In this document: positions 9,099 through 17,727 of the stretch, piece after piece
Numbering within the stretch: position 1 is the stretch's first letter
Layout: every line of letters starts with the position of its first letter
DNA from: Paraburkholderia sabiae
GTDB lineage: Bacteria > Pseudomonadota > Gammaproteobacteria > Burkholderiales > Burkholderiaceae
Length of the DNA: 64,000 bases
Direction: 5' to 3'
Assembly (NCBI RefSeq): GCF_030412785.1
Contig: NZ_CP125296.1
Coordinates: 2,245,678-2,309,677 of the forward strand
Translations under genes and position numbers: made by a program
The notes under the pieces: model-generated
The model's database searches: none
What the model was told of the DNA's origin: nothing
The model's input: only the letters and a program-made list of their open reading frames with translations

Positions 9099-10232
9099 TC
9101 ATCCCAGTCGATAAACCTTCGACACCGTTCCCCGAAACAGCGCTTCCCGTTCATTCGCACTCGCATCCGCGGTTAATCGCTTGAACGCATTCCAGCCGTT
9201 GCTATACGGATAAGAGCCCTTGTCTACCGGGAAATTGCTCTCGAACATGCAACGGTCGACGCCGAAGGCTTCGATGCATGTGTGCATCCACGGCTTCCAT
9301 GCTTGTGCAAGTTGCGTCGACGACGGCGGCAATTCGCCTTTCTCGAAGTCGAATCCATTGATGCGCATGCCGAGTCCGCCCACCTTCACATACACGTTGG
9401 GCAGTTGCGCCAGTGCACGCATCGAGCGCGACCAGCTTTCGAACACCTCTTTGCGTTTATCTTCATAGCTCGCGATCCGCACGACACCACCGCAGTGATT
9501 GATGATGATCGGCGTGTCGGGATTAGCCTTCGCCAGATCGAACAGTTCTGGCAACTGCGGGAAAAAGAGCCACGCATCGTAAGACAGCCCGAGCGGCGCA
9601 AGCTGCGCGACACCCGCACGATAGTCGCGATCAAGCAGCAATCCACGCGGTACGGCCGATAGCGGATTCACGAGCGTCTGGTCCGCGTCCCACGTGACGA
9701 GGTGACGGACGCCTCGAAAGCGCCCCTGTGCGGCCTGAAGATGCGCTTCGAGAACTTCACGCACCGCTGCGCCGCGCCGCAAATCCGCATGGCCGACCAT
9801 GCCTCTCGCGACCTGCGGCTTGCGCGACTGCGTCGGCGCGGTCGCACCGATCACATATTCCGTCTCGCCAACAGGCCGCAGTTCCTCGGGTCCCGACTGT
9901 CGATAACGCGTGAGCGCCTGCATGTACACGGAAGCCGTGATGTTGTGCCCGGATTGCGCATCCTGAAGATATTCGTCTAGCAGATACGTCCAGCCCGGAC
10001 GGTCGTAGAAGTGATGATGCGCGTCGATGATCGGCATCGCCGGTTCGAGCGCCGGCTCCGTGCCGGCGGCGAGCCATTCGGATCGAACAGGCAGATAGTT
10101 GCTGGTCGGCTTCATGGTGCGTGTCGTGTCGTTGGCGAGTGCTTGCGTGGCGGCGACGGCGGGCATCGCGATCGTCGCTGCGGCGGCGCGAAGAAGCTGG
10201 CGACGCATCGTCGAATGAGCGTGTCGTGTCAT
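9099..10232 (-). CDS. Exported amidohydrolase family 2 (TIM-barrel metal-dependent hydrolase)
   Basis: A 377-residue protein of the amidohydrolase-2 group. The metal-binding HxH start is IIDAHHHFYD near residue 62; INHCGG supplies another His and the strand-8 Asp lies near FESNFPVDKG. The N terminus (STMRRQLLRAAAATIAMPAVAATQALA) looks like a Tat signal, unusual for this family, which often contains cytoplasmic lactonases or decarboxylases. The ATG overlaps the stop of the MFS gene by four bases, so the two are co-translated. Substrate unknown; context suggests hydrolysis of a lactone or amide before uptake. Confidence 0.85.
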   Translation of the reverse strand: MTRHAHSTMRRQLLRAAAATIAMPAVAATQALANDTTRTMKPTSNYLPVRSEWLAAGTEPALEPAMPIIDAHHHFYDRPGWTYLLDEYLQDAQSGHNITASVYMQALTRYRQSGPEELRPVGETEYVIGATAPTQSRKPQVARGMVGHADLRRGAAVREVLEAHLQAAQGRFRGVRHLVTWDADQTLVNPLSAVPRGLLLDRDYRAGVAQLAPLGLSYDAWLFFPQLPELFDLAKANPDTPIIINHCGGVVRIASYEDKRKEVFESWSRSMRALAQLPNVYVKVGGLGMRINGFDFEKGELPPSSTQLAQAWKPWMHTCIEAFGVDRCMFESNFPVDKGSYPYSNGWNAFKRLTADASANEREALFRGTVSKVYRLG

Positions 10233-11536
10233 CGTTCGCCCCGGTTGAATGCGTAAAGGGAAAGCGTCAGCAGCGTCGTGATGCCGAGCACGATCGCGAG
10301 ACCGAACATCCCGGCGGTGAACGTGCCGAAGCTGTCCTTCAGGTAGCCGACGAGATACGGACCGGCAAACCCGCCCAATGCACCGATCGAATTGATCAGC
10401 GCCAGTCCGCCAGCGGCCGCCTGACCGGAAAGAAAGCGCGCAGGCAGCGTGTAGAAAATCGTGCGTCCCGCGATCGTGCCGATCAGGGCCAACGTGATGC
10501 CGACCATCGCGGGCAGCAGTTGATGAAAGTACGTCGAGACACCGAGCGCAATCGCACCGATGAAAAGCCCTGCAGCGAGGTTCGCAATGTGGCCGCCTTT
10601 GCGATCGACGCGTTTAGCCCACCACAGCAGTGCGATAGTCGCGAAGAAGTACGGCACGGCGGAAAACCAGCCCGTCTGCGTGACGCTCATGCCGTGCGCC
10701 TTGAGCATCTGCGGCAACCAGATGCCGATGCCGTACGAGCCCATCGTGAAGCCGAAGGAGATCATGGCGAGCACATAGACGCGCACATCCTTGATCGCCG
10801 CGCGAAAGTCCTTCTTCTTTTGTCCCGACGATCCTTCGCGATCGAATGCAGCTTGCAGCGCGTAGCGCTCTTCGGTCGACAGCCATTTCGCATCGGCAGG
10901 TTTATCTGCAAGCAGCTTCAGAACAAGGTACCCGAGCAGACACGCGGGAAGACCTTCGACGATGAACATCCATTTCCAGCCCGCGAGTCCAAGCATGCCG
11001 TCGAGGTGAAGAAGCCACGACGACAACGGACCGCCGACCAGCGACGACAACGGCGTCGAGACCGTGAACCACGCGAGGACGCGCGTCCGGTAGCTGGCAG
11101 GAAACCACACCGCGAGAAAGAAGATGACGCCGGGGAAAAAGCCCGCTTCGCCAATCCCGAGCAGCAGACGGATCACGTAGAAGCTGGTCGGCCCCACGGC
11201 GAGCGCGGTGGCCGCGGCCATCAAGCCCCACGTGATCATGATGCGCGCAAGCCAGCGACGCGCGCCGAATCGGTAAAGCGCAAGATTGCTCGGCACTTCG
11301 CAAATGCAGTAGCCCGCGAACATGATCCCCGCGCCCCAGCCGAACTGCGTTGCCGTCAAGCCGAGGTCGCGGTTCATCGTCAGCGCCGCGAAGCCGACGC
11401 TGGTGCGGTCCAGATAGTTGAAGAAATACGCGAGTGCAAGCAGCGGGATAAAGCGCCATGCCGCTTTTCTGACTGCCTGCTGTTCGAGGGTGGTCGGCGT
11501 CTCGGCCGTCATACCCGAAGAAGAAACGGATGTCAT
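10229..11536 (-). CDS. MFS transporter, anion:cation symporter (ACS) type
   Basis: A 435-residue carrier with twelve hydrophobic segments and the ACS-family opening FIPLLALAYFFNYLDRTSVGFAAL. A frame extension of nine codons exists upstream, but TGGAGACGACA before the ATG at 11536 decides the start. Relatives import carboxylates such as galactonate, tartrate or phthalate. The overlap with the amidohydrolase gene and the CoA-transferase gene 83 bases upstream put it in the operon 13865-9099, so it probably imports that pathway's acid. Confidence 0.88.
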   Translation of the reverse strand: MTSVSSSGMTAETPTTLEQQAVRKAAWRFIPLLALAYFFNYLDRTSVGFAALTMNRDLGLTATQFGWGAGIMFAGYCICEVPSNLALYRFGARRWLARIMITWGLMAAATALAVGPTSFYVIRLLLGIGEAGFFPGVIFFLAVWFPASYRTRVLAWFTVSTPLSSLVGGPLSSWLLHLDGMLGLAGWKWMFIVEGLPACLLGYLVLKLLADKPADAKWLSTEERYALQAAFDREGSSGQKKKDFRAAIKDVRVYVLAMISFGFTMGSYGIGIWLPQMLKAHGMSVTQTGWFSAVPYFFATIALLWWAKRVDRKGGHIANLAAGLFIGAIALGVSTYFHQLLPAMVGITLALIGTIAGRTIFYTLPARFLSGQAAAGGLALINSIGALGGFAGPYLVGYLKDSFGTFTAGMFGLAIVLGITTLLTLSLYAFNRGER

Positions 11537-11619
11537 TGTCGTCTCCAGACAATGCGCTGCCATCGCCGACTGTCGTGCAGTCGGTGTTGCGCAACGCTTC
11601 CTTGTGGTGTGTTGCGTGG

Positions 11620-12888
11620 TCAGGCGCTAGCCAGCTCGTTGGCGGAAGGATTCGAATGGTCGCCCGTTTGCGGGTTCTGACATCGAACGACACCCGCATA
11701 CACGAGTTGCCGCAGTTCGTCGTCGGTGTAGCCGAGTTGCGTCAACAGCGCGCGAGTGTCCTGCCCGAGCGCGGGTGGCGCGGCGCGCAGCCGCAAGCGC
11801 TCGCCGTCGAGCGTGAGCGGCAGCAGCGCGGTTCGCGTCGATACGGCTTCACCTGCGCCGCTCGCATCGGCTGGCAACGTCACATCGGCGAGACCGCCCG
11901 TAGCGAGCAGATGCGGATCGTCGAACAGATCCTGCGGCTTCGTGATCGGCGCGTACGGCAAGCCGATGCGTTCGAAAATCGTGCTGATTTCCGCAGCAGT
12001 GAACGCCGACATGTGCTCGCGAAGTTGCGGCAGCAGCCAGTCGCGCGCCTGCACGCGCTGATTGTTGGTGGCGATCCGTTCGTCCGACTTCAGCTCGGAA
12101 AGATCGAATGCATCGCAGAACAAGGCCCATTGCGTGTCCGACACCACCGCCAGAAAAATCTGTTCGCCGTTTTTCACGGAGAAGACGTCATACACGGCCC
12201 AGGCTGAGATGCGGCTCGGCATCGGAGCCGCAGCCTTGCCCGTCACCGCGAACTGCATCATGTGCTGCGCAACCAGAAACACGTTGTTCTCGAACAGCGC
12301 GCTCTGCACTTCCTGGCCCTTGCCTGTGCGCTCACGCTGTGCGAGCGCAGCCATTGCGCCGATCGCGCCGAACATGCCGCCCATGATGTCGTTCACGCTC
12401 GTGCCCGCGCGCAGCGGCCGTCCTTCGGGGCCCGTCATATAGGCAAGTCCGCCCATCATCTGCACGACTTCGTCCAGTGCGGTCCGATGATCGTAGGGAC
12501 CGGGCAGGAACCCTTTGTGCGAGACATAGATCAGCCGCGGATTCATCTTCGAGAGCGCCGCATAGCCGAGCCCGAGCTTGTCCATCGAGCCGCTCTTGAA
12601 GTTCTCGCTAAAGATGTCTGCACCGGCGAGCAGTTTATGTACGACCTCGATGCCGCGTGGATCCTTGACGTCGACGGCAATGCTTTTCTTGTTCCGGTTG
12701 AAGGTGCCGAAGAACCCCGCCCCCGATCCGCGCAGAGAGCGCGTGCTATCGCCTGCGATCGGCTCGATCTTGATCACTTCAGCGCCCAGGTCCGCCAGCA
12801 CCATGCCGCAAGTCGGGCCCATCACCATGTGCGTCATCTCGACGACGCGTACGCCGCTGTACGGCAGCGTTTGATTCGTCTCGCTCAT
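11620..12888 (-). CDS. CaiB/BaiF family (class III) CoA-transferase
   Basis: A 422-residue class III CoA-transferase: LPYSGVRVVEMTHMVMGPTCGMVLADLGAEVIKIE is the hallmark N terminus, and VNDIMGG carries the probable catalytic Asp. An upstream Met exists, but GGGAG precedes the ATG at 12888, which overlaps the lyase stop as ATGA. The enzyme transfers CoA between acids. Next to an HMG-CoA-lyase-type gene the natural reading is activation of a 3-hydroxy-3-methyl dicarboxylic acid before cleavage. That pairing is inference from neighbourhood. Confidence 0.9.
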   Translation of the reverse strand: MSETNQTLPYSGVRVVEMTHMVMGPTCGMVLADLGAEVIKIEPIAGDSTRSLRGSGAGFFGTFNRNKKSIAVDVKDPRGIEVVHKLLAGADIFSENFKSGSMDKLGLGYAALSKMNPRLIYVSHKGFLPGPYDHRTALDEVVQMMGGLAYMTGPEGRPLRAGTSVNDIMGGMFGAIGAMAALAQRERTGKGQEVQSALFENNVFLVAQHMMQFAVTGKAAAPMPSRISAWAVYDVFSVKNGEQIFLAVVSDTQWALFCDAFDLSELKSDERIATNNQRVQARDWLLPQLREHMSAFTAAEISTIFERIGLPYAPITKPQDLFDDPHLLATGGLADVTLPADASGAGEAVSTRTALLPLTLDGERLRLRAAPPALGQDTRALLTQLGYTDDELRQLVYAGVVRCQNPQTGDHSNPSANELASA

Positions 12889-13865
12889 TGCGGCACTCCC
12901 AGCAAACATCCTTCCGGTTGCGGCGCGCTCGGCGCGCGTCCGTCGGCATAGGCGAAACCCTTCGGCAATCCGGCGTCCTGCACATGTCCGTACAGTGCCT
13001 CATCCGGTAATGCCTCAATGAGAATCGCGCGTGCCGCGACAAGAGCGTCGATGTCGATGCCCGTGTCATAGCCCATTGCTTCGAGCAGAAACGCCAGGTC
13101 TTCCGTCACGATGTTGCCGGTCGCGCCCGGCGCATACGGGCAGCCGCCGAGGCCTGCCTGACTCGCGTCGATGGTCGTGACGCCCGCGTCCAGCGCGGCG
13201 ACGACGTTCGCCAGGCCCTGACCACGCGTGTTGTGAAAGTGCGCGCCGCCCGCCTTGCCGCCGAGTTCCGCCTGCAAGCGTCGAAAGAGTCGACGGACCT
13301 GCGTGGGATTCGCATAGCCGCTGGTGTCGGACAGGCCCACTTCATCGACGCCGCATTCGGCCATCGCGTGACACATGCGCATCGTCTGATCGTCGCTGAC
13401 CGTGCCGGCGATCGTGCAACCGAACGCGACCGACACGCCCGCTTCGATCTGCACGCCAGGGAACTGCGCGTCGCGCAACGCGACGATCTCGCGCACTTCC
13501 TGGATCATCTGGCTCGTCGTTTTGCGGATGTTCGCCATCGAGTGCTCGTCGGTGACCGACACCGGCAGCGTGACCTTGTGCACGCCCGCCTCGAACGCGC
13601 TCTGCGATCCGCGCAGATTCGGCGCAAGAACCGCAACGTGCAGACCGGGGATCGTCAGTGCATGCGCGACGACTTCGTGGATATCCGCCATTTGCGGCAA
13701 CAACCGCGCGGGCACGAACGAACCGACTTCGATTTCCTTCAGCCCTGCCGCAGCGAGCGCGGAAATCCAGCGCAGCTTTGTCGACGTCGGCATGACGCTT
13801 TTGATGCTTTGCAACCCATCGCGCGGGCCGACTTCGCTTACGAGAATCTTCGGCGTTGAGGACAT
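12885..13865 (-). CDS. Hydroxymethylglutaryl-CoA lyase family protein
   Basis: A 326-residue DRE-TIM enzyme. It opens with VSEVGPRDGLQ, has HFHNTRGQG metal-ligand histidines near 200 and the lyase loop LGGCPYAPGATGNIVTED with the catalytic Cys near 240. These mark HMG-CoA lyase and relatives that split a 3-hydroxy-3-methylacyl-CoA. The frame can start five codons earlier at TTG, but GGAG nine bases before the ATG at 13865 favours that start. It is the first gene of the operon, 168 bases from the divergent IclR gene. Confidence 0.9.
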   Translation of the reverse strand: MSSTPKILVSEVGPRDGLQSIKSVMPTSTKLRWISALAAAGLKEIEVGSFVPARLLPQMADIHEVVAHALTIPGLHVAVLAPNLRGSQSAFEAGVHKVTLPVSVTDEHSMANIRKTTSQMIQEVREIVALRDAQFPGVQIEAGVSVAFGCTIAGTVSDDQTMRMCHAMAECGVDEVGLSDTSGYANPTQVRRLFRRLQAELGGKAGGAHFHNTRGQGLANVVAALDAGVTTIDASQAGLGGCPYAPGATGNIVTEDLAFLLEAMGYDTGIDIDALVAARAILIEALPDEALYGHVQDAGLPKGFAYADGRAPSAPQPEGCLLGVPQ

Positions 13866-13992
13866 TTCATGTGACTCCAAGGTTTTGGCTGCTCGGCGTT
13901 CTGTTAGAAAGAATATCGTTCTGGCTGACGGAACTATAGGCGCGATATGGCAGCGTTTTAAGGTGGGTATACCCGAGTTTTTGCAGATTTTT

Positions 13993-14018
13993 AGAACTTG
14001 TGTTCTGCGGAACAGAAC
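13993..14018. promoter_or_regulatory. Overlapping GTTC/GAAC palindromes, probable IclR operator
   Basis: Three perfect inverted repeats overlap: AGAAC-N4-GTTCT (13993-14006), TGTTC-N4-GAACA (14001-14014) and GTTCTG-N5-CAGAAC (14002-14018). A looser copy, GTTCTGGCTGACGGAAC, lies near 13928. They sit between the lyase operon and the IclR gene, close to the IclR start, as expected for autoregulation. Confidence 0.55.
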
Positions 14019-14033
14019 GCTAAAGTGAGCCGC

Positions 14034-14858
14034 ATGGAAAATTCAGGAAGGAAAACGGACGTGTCCTCTGAGATGCAGGAAGCGGGGGCTTCGGAGTCTT
14101 CAGCCGCTAGCGAGGCGTCGAGCGGCGTCGCGGTGCTGGATCGCGCGTTCGCGATCCTCAATGCGTTCGGACCGGGCGACAGCCGCCTGTCGCTCGCGGA
14201 GCTTTCGCGCCGGACCGATCTGTACAAGAGCACGATCTTGCGTCTGCTGGGTGCGTTGGAGCATGGCGGATTCATCCGCAAGCTGAACGACGGGCAATAC
14301 GCAATCGGGCCTCAACCGTTGCGTCTCGCCGCGCTCTATCAGCGTTCGTTCGATGTCGGACCGGTCATCGAGCCGATCCTTCAGCAACTGAGCCGCGATC
14401 TTGGCGAAACCGCTTCGCTTTACGTGCGGCAAGGAGACCAGCGGCTCGTCCTGTTCCGCGTCGAACCTGCGCGTGCCGTGCGCGTTTCCATTCATGTGGG
14501 CGAAGCGTTTCCGATCGACAAAGGCGCTTCCGGCAAAGTGCTGCTGGCCTTCACCGATACGGATGACGCACGCTGGGATACCGTGCGCGCACAGCTGTGG
14601 GCGGTCTCGCACGGGGAGCGCGATCCTGAAACCGCGTCCGTTTCGGTGCCGGTATTCGGGGCAACGGGGGAACTGGTCGGTGCGTTGGCGTTGTCGGGAC
14701 CGAAAGCGCGATTCGACATGGCATCGACGTTCACTACGGCGTTGACCGCGCTACTCGCAGCGGCGAAGCGCGCGACGTTGACGTTAGGCGGTCAGGGGAC
14801 GCGCTTCGATGCGAGTATTGAGGCGATGAATCGGGATGGGTTTCGGGTGGGTGAATAG
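14034..14858 (+). CDS. IclR family transcriptional regulator
   Basis: A 274-residue protein with a winged helix near 30-85 (LSLAELSRRTDLYKSTILRLLGALEHGGFI) and an IclR effector domain after it (FPIDKGASGKVLLAF, then SVPVFGATGELVGALALSGP). An in-frame TTG start exists at 13998, inside the palindromes; I prefer the ATG at 14034. It is transcribed away from the lyase/CoA-transferase operon and is its likely regulator, with the pathway acid or CoA ester as possible effector. Confidence 0.88.
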   Translation: MENSGRKTDVSSEMQEAGASESSAASEASSGVAVLDRAFAILNAFGPGDSRLSLAELSRRTDLYKSTILRLLGALEHGGFIRKLNDGQYAIGPQPLRLAALYQRSFDVGPVIEPILQQLSRDLGETASLYVRQGDQRLVLFRVEPARAVRVSIHVGEAFPIDKGASGKVLLAFTDTDDARWDTVRAQLWAVSHGERDPETASVSVPVFGATGELVGALALSGPKARFDMASTFTTALTALLAAAKRATLTLGGQGTRFDASIEAMNRDGFRVGE

Positions 14859-14945
14859 GCTTGCTTCGAGTTATCACTGGCGCGATAACGCGTTGGTGGT
14901 TTTGATAATCTTCTTAGGCAAACTAAGGTTTTAGGGAAATGTGAA

Positions 14946-14985
14946 ACTCCGGGCCAAAGCGCTTTGCGCTCGTTGTGCCCGGAGT
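14946..14985. terminator. Hairpin between convergent genes
   Basis: ACTCCGGGC (14946-14954) pairs with GCCCGGAGT (14977-14985); the loop holds a smaller AGCGC-TTT-GCGCT hairpin. It lies between the IclR gene end and the end of the small secreted protein gene. No T-tract. Confidence 0.45.
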
Positions 14986-15000
14986 AGGTTCTAGCAGTTG

Positions 15001-15294
15001 CTACTTGACCGGCGACGCTGTGCTCGGAGTCGCCAATGTGTTATTGACGCCATAGGCGCTGGTACCAGGCGTCGAACTACTGCTCGTACTCTTCTGCGTA
15101 CTTGAATTCGACGACCCCGCGCCCGTGCCACTATCCGAGTTCGTAGCGCCAGGTGTGCCGTAGCCGCTCGTTGCATGCGCGGCCGGCGATACCGTGCTCG
15201 GCGTCGCAAGCGTATTGTTGCTCTGTGCATAAGCACCGCTCGACAGTGCGAGTGCGGCGACAGCCGCGATCAATGTGCCCCTTGCTTTATCCAC
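15001..15294 (-). CDS. Small secreted Ser/Thr/Gly-rich protein with internal repeat
   Basis: A 97-residue protein. I choose the GTG at 15294 because GGAGGAG lies just upstream; the frame also has an ATG at 15309. A clear Sec signal (LIAAVAALALSSGAYAQS) leaves a mature chain of about 75 residues, low in complexity. The block NNTLATPSTVSP occurs after the signal and again as NNTLATPSTASP at the C terminus, with a Ser/Thr-rich linker between. I know of no function; similar short exported proteins are common in Burkholderia. Composition argues against an enzyme. Confidence 0.65.
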   Translation of the reverse strand: MDKARGTLIAAVAALALSSGAYAQSNNTLATPSTVSPAAHATSGYGTPGATNSDSGTGAGSSNSSTQKSTSSSSTPGTSAYGVNNTLATPSTASPVK

Positions 15295-15447
15295 GATTCG
15301 CTCCTCCATTATTTGACTGGATTTCGGACGCAAGCGGTCTACACGCAAAGCGCGGTCGGCCTCTTGCAGTTCACGATAAGTCTAGGAAAGCTGTCATTGA
15401 TAATTAAGTGCATTGTTCGCAAGGAATAATTGCTATTCCCGCAGTTA

Positions 15448-16281
15448 TCAGGAAAACGCAGCCTGATAAACCTTCGGCGTCACCCCCGTCTGCTGCTTGA
15501 ACACACGCGTGAAATGCGATTGATCGGCAAAGCCAGTTCTCGCACCGACTTCCGCAATCGGTCGGCCGGTTCGCAGCATGGGCATCGCGTGACGCACGCG
15601 TTCCTGCTGCTGATAAGCATGCGGGCTCATCCCTGCTTCTCGCTCGAATGCACGCAGCAGTACAAAAGGCGTCACGCCGAACTCACTCGCGAGCGTCGAT
15701 AGCGTTACGCGTTCAAGGAAATCCTCACATAGACGGCTTTTGACCGCGCGCACCAGAGCGGGCTCCCTGCGCACCACAGGCAAATCGCCGGCGCGTGCAG
15801 CGTGCCGCGCACGCAGTCCGACGACAGCACACGCGAGCGCTTCACTGCGCTTGAACGGATCGTCGTCGACTTCGGAGCACCAGTTCACGCCGTAGAGATA
15901 GCGCGACAGTTCCGGGTCGACGATAAACGGGCTCGCCACTTCGAAGCGTTCGCGCCGGGGAACGCCAAGCCGCTCGCAATACGCAGCAAGTGCTGCAGGC
16001 TGCACATGTTCGACGCGCATCTTCCAGTGACCATCGCCAGCGGCAACGCCAGAGTGCACCACGTCTGCATCGATGACGATCACATCGCCTCGACGGCACA
16101 AGCGGCGTTCTTGCCGGACCTCGACTGCAAGTGTTCCGCCCGTGATGACCGCGAGGCAATGCGTGTCATGCGTGTGCGGCGGATACCGGTGCGCGACGAA
16201 CTGGCCTTTCAGCATGACGGCATCCATCACGTCGGGCGCGCGCCAAAGCTTGACGGAGGGTGTCGGCGATGTGGCTTTCAT
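15448..16281 (-). CDS. AraC family transcriptional regulator (cupin-type sensor)
   Basis: A 277-residue regulator. The N-terminal AraC-binding cupin (QFVAHRYPPHTHDTHCLAVITGG) includes the His-rich strand, and two helix-turn-helix motifs lie at about 180-275 (LSTLASEFGVTPFVLLRAFEREAGMSPHAYQ, then IAEVGARTGFADQSHFTRVFKQQTGVTPKVY). The ATG overlaps the stop of the quinone-reductase gene (ATGA), so it is the last gene of a tightly coupled operon and probably controls it. Confidence 0.88.
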   Translation of the reverse strand: MKATSPTPSVKLWRAPDVMDAVMLKGQFVAHRYPPHTHDTHCLAVITGGTLAVEVRQERRLCRRGDVIVIDADVVHSGVAAGDGHWKMRVEHVQPAALAAYCERLGVPRRERFEVASPFIVDPELSRYLYGVNWCSEVDDDPFKRSEALACAVVGLRARHAARAGDLPVVRREPALVRAVKSRLCEDFLERVTLSTLASEFGVTPFVLLRAFEREAGMSPHAYQQQERVRHAMPMLRTGRPIAEVGARTGFADQSHFTRVFKQQTGVTPKVYQAAFS

Positions 16282-17000
16282 CTTGATGCGACCTGAGTGC
16301 GCGGACGAAAAACATCATCATAATCCTCGAGACCCGGCATGGTCAGCGACGGCTGCGCGTCGAGCGTTTCGACGAAATCGCGCCAATGCGCAAGCGTATC
16401 CGCTCGCTCTGAAGGCGAACAGTACGGAACATGCCACGCGAAGAACGGATCGAGCACTTCATAGCCGACATACCCGAGCGTCCCCTGCAACAGATGACGC
16501 AACATGCCGCCTGCGAGTTCGCCATGAATCGCGTGCGCGCCGAACATGTGTTCCCGTCCACCGAGCGTCACGCCGATCACGGCCCGCTTGCCGGCCATGC
16601 CACCGCGTCCGTAGATCCGCTTGCCGCCATACAGTGCGCCCGACAGAAAGCAGCGGTCTATCCACCCTTTGATGAGCGCGGGCACCGAGAACCAGTAGAG
16701 CGGAAACACCAGCATCAGGATGTCGCTGGACATCAACGCATCGACTTCACGCTGAATGTCGGGCGCAACGGCGTTGTGCTCGAGCGCATGACGCTGCTCA
16801 AGTGCATACACGAGATAGTCGCGATCGGCGCGCTCGACGAAATCGCTTGCGCGGACGACGGGATCGAAGTCGAGCGCATACAGGTCCGAAAAGCTCACGT
16901 CGTCGCCGCGCAATGCAAGCAGCCGACGCGCTTCATGAGCCATTGCCGTGCAGAAGGAACGAGGCTCGGGATGAGCATGGACGATGTGAACTTTACGCAT
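16278..17000 (-). CDS. NAD(P)H dehydrogenase (quinone), flavodoxin-like fold
   Basis: A 240-residue protein of the flavodoxin-2 family (MdaB, KefF, NQO1 group). It opens with KVHIVHAHPEPRSF, the FMN/FAD phosphate loop, and has FPLYWFSVPALIKGWIDRCF, the family's isoalloxazine-binding segment. These enzymes reduce quinones by two electrons. The start at 17000 overlaps the enoyl-CoA hydratase gene by eight bases. An upstream in-frame Met would extend it by 13 residues of unlike composition, so I reject it. Confidence 0.87.
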   Translation of the reverse strand: MRKVHIVHAHPEPRSFCTAMAHEARRLLALRGDDVSFSDLYALDFDPVVRASDFVERADRDYLVYALEQRHALEHNAVAPDIQREVDALMSSDILMLVFPLYWFSVPALIKGWIDRCFLSGALYGGKRIYGRGGMAGKRAVIGVTLGGREHMFGAHAIHGELAGGMLRHLLQGTLGYVGYEVLDPFFAWHVPYCSPSERADTLAHWRDFVETLDAQPSLTMPGLEDYDDVFRPRTQVASR

Positions 17001-17727
17001 GAGGAACCGATCTCCATGAAACGGCTGGAATGCACGCATTCAAATGAAAAAGCTCGCTCGCGATCGCTTCGTGCGCCGATCGCATGGCGCCCTCCCGCAA
17101 CAGACGCCGTGTCGCTTGAAGCGCACTCGGCGGCTTCGCGGCGAGGCGCTTCGCGTAATCGCGAGCGGTTTCTTGAACCTTCCCGTCACACACCACGCTC
17201 GAAATGAAGCCACGTTGCAAGGCCTCCGCAGCCTCGACAGGGCGACCGCTCATCAACCAGTCACGCGCGACGAGATCGCCGACACGCCGTGCCAGCAACG
17301 CCGTCGCGCCCGCTTCAGGGACGATGCCGAGGTCGGCGAATGGAAAGCGGAACGTCGCGCTCTCGCCGACAACCACGTAGTCCGCGTGCAGCAGCATCGT
17401 CGCGCCGAAGCCCACCGCTGCGCCGTTGACGGCGGCGACGAGTGGCACGTGTTGATCGGCAAACGCGTTGATACAGCGCGCAACCGCACCGTCGGCAGCC
17501 TGCGGCCAGAGCGCGCCGAATTCGGCTGTGTCGTGGCCCGAGCAGAAGCAATCGTCGGTGCCATGCAGCAGCACACAATGGACGCGTACGTCGCTCTGCG
17601 CGAGCTGCAGCGCATTCGCCAGCGCATCGAACATCGTGCCGTTGAGCGCATTGCGCTTCGCCGGGCGATCAATGCCGATCGACCACACCTGCCCGTCGAG
17701 TTCGGCTGAAATGTTGGCGGTCATCAT
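16993..17727 (-). CDS. Enoyl-CoA hydratase/isomerase family protein
   Basis: A 244-residue crotonase-fold protein. It shows the IDRPAKRNALNGTMFDAL motif, the oxyanion loop CSGHDTAEF and AAVNGAAVGFGATMLLHADYVV. The usual second acidic catalytic residue falls in FADLGIVPEAGATALLARRVG, where a Glu is present, so a hydratase is plausible. Its start overlaps the upstream stop by four bases and its 3' end overlaps the quinone reductase by eight. The acyl-CoA substrate is unknown. Confidence 0.87.
   Translation of the reverse strand: MMTANISAELDGQVWSIGIDRPAKRNALNGTMFDALANALQLAQSDVRVHCVLLHGTDDCFCSGHDTAEFGALWPQAADGAVARCINAFADQHVPLVAAVNGAAVGFGATMLLHADYVVVGESATFRFPFADLGIVPEAGATALLARRVGDLVARDWLMSGRPVEAAEALQRGFISSVVCDGKVQETARDYAKRLAAKPPSALQATRRLLREGAMRSAHEAIASELFHLNACIPAVSWRSVPHA

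Noticed and set aside
10121..11680. A 519-residue plus-strand open frame antisense to the MFS gene
   Set aside because: Arg/Gln/His-rich with no domain; typical of the opposite strand of a GC-rich gene. Similar cases at 4628-5692, 50861-52633 and 53635-55215 were dropped for the same reason.
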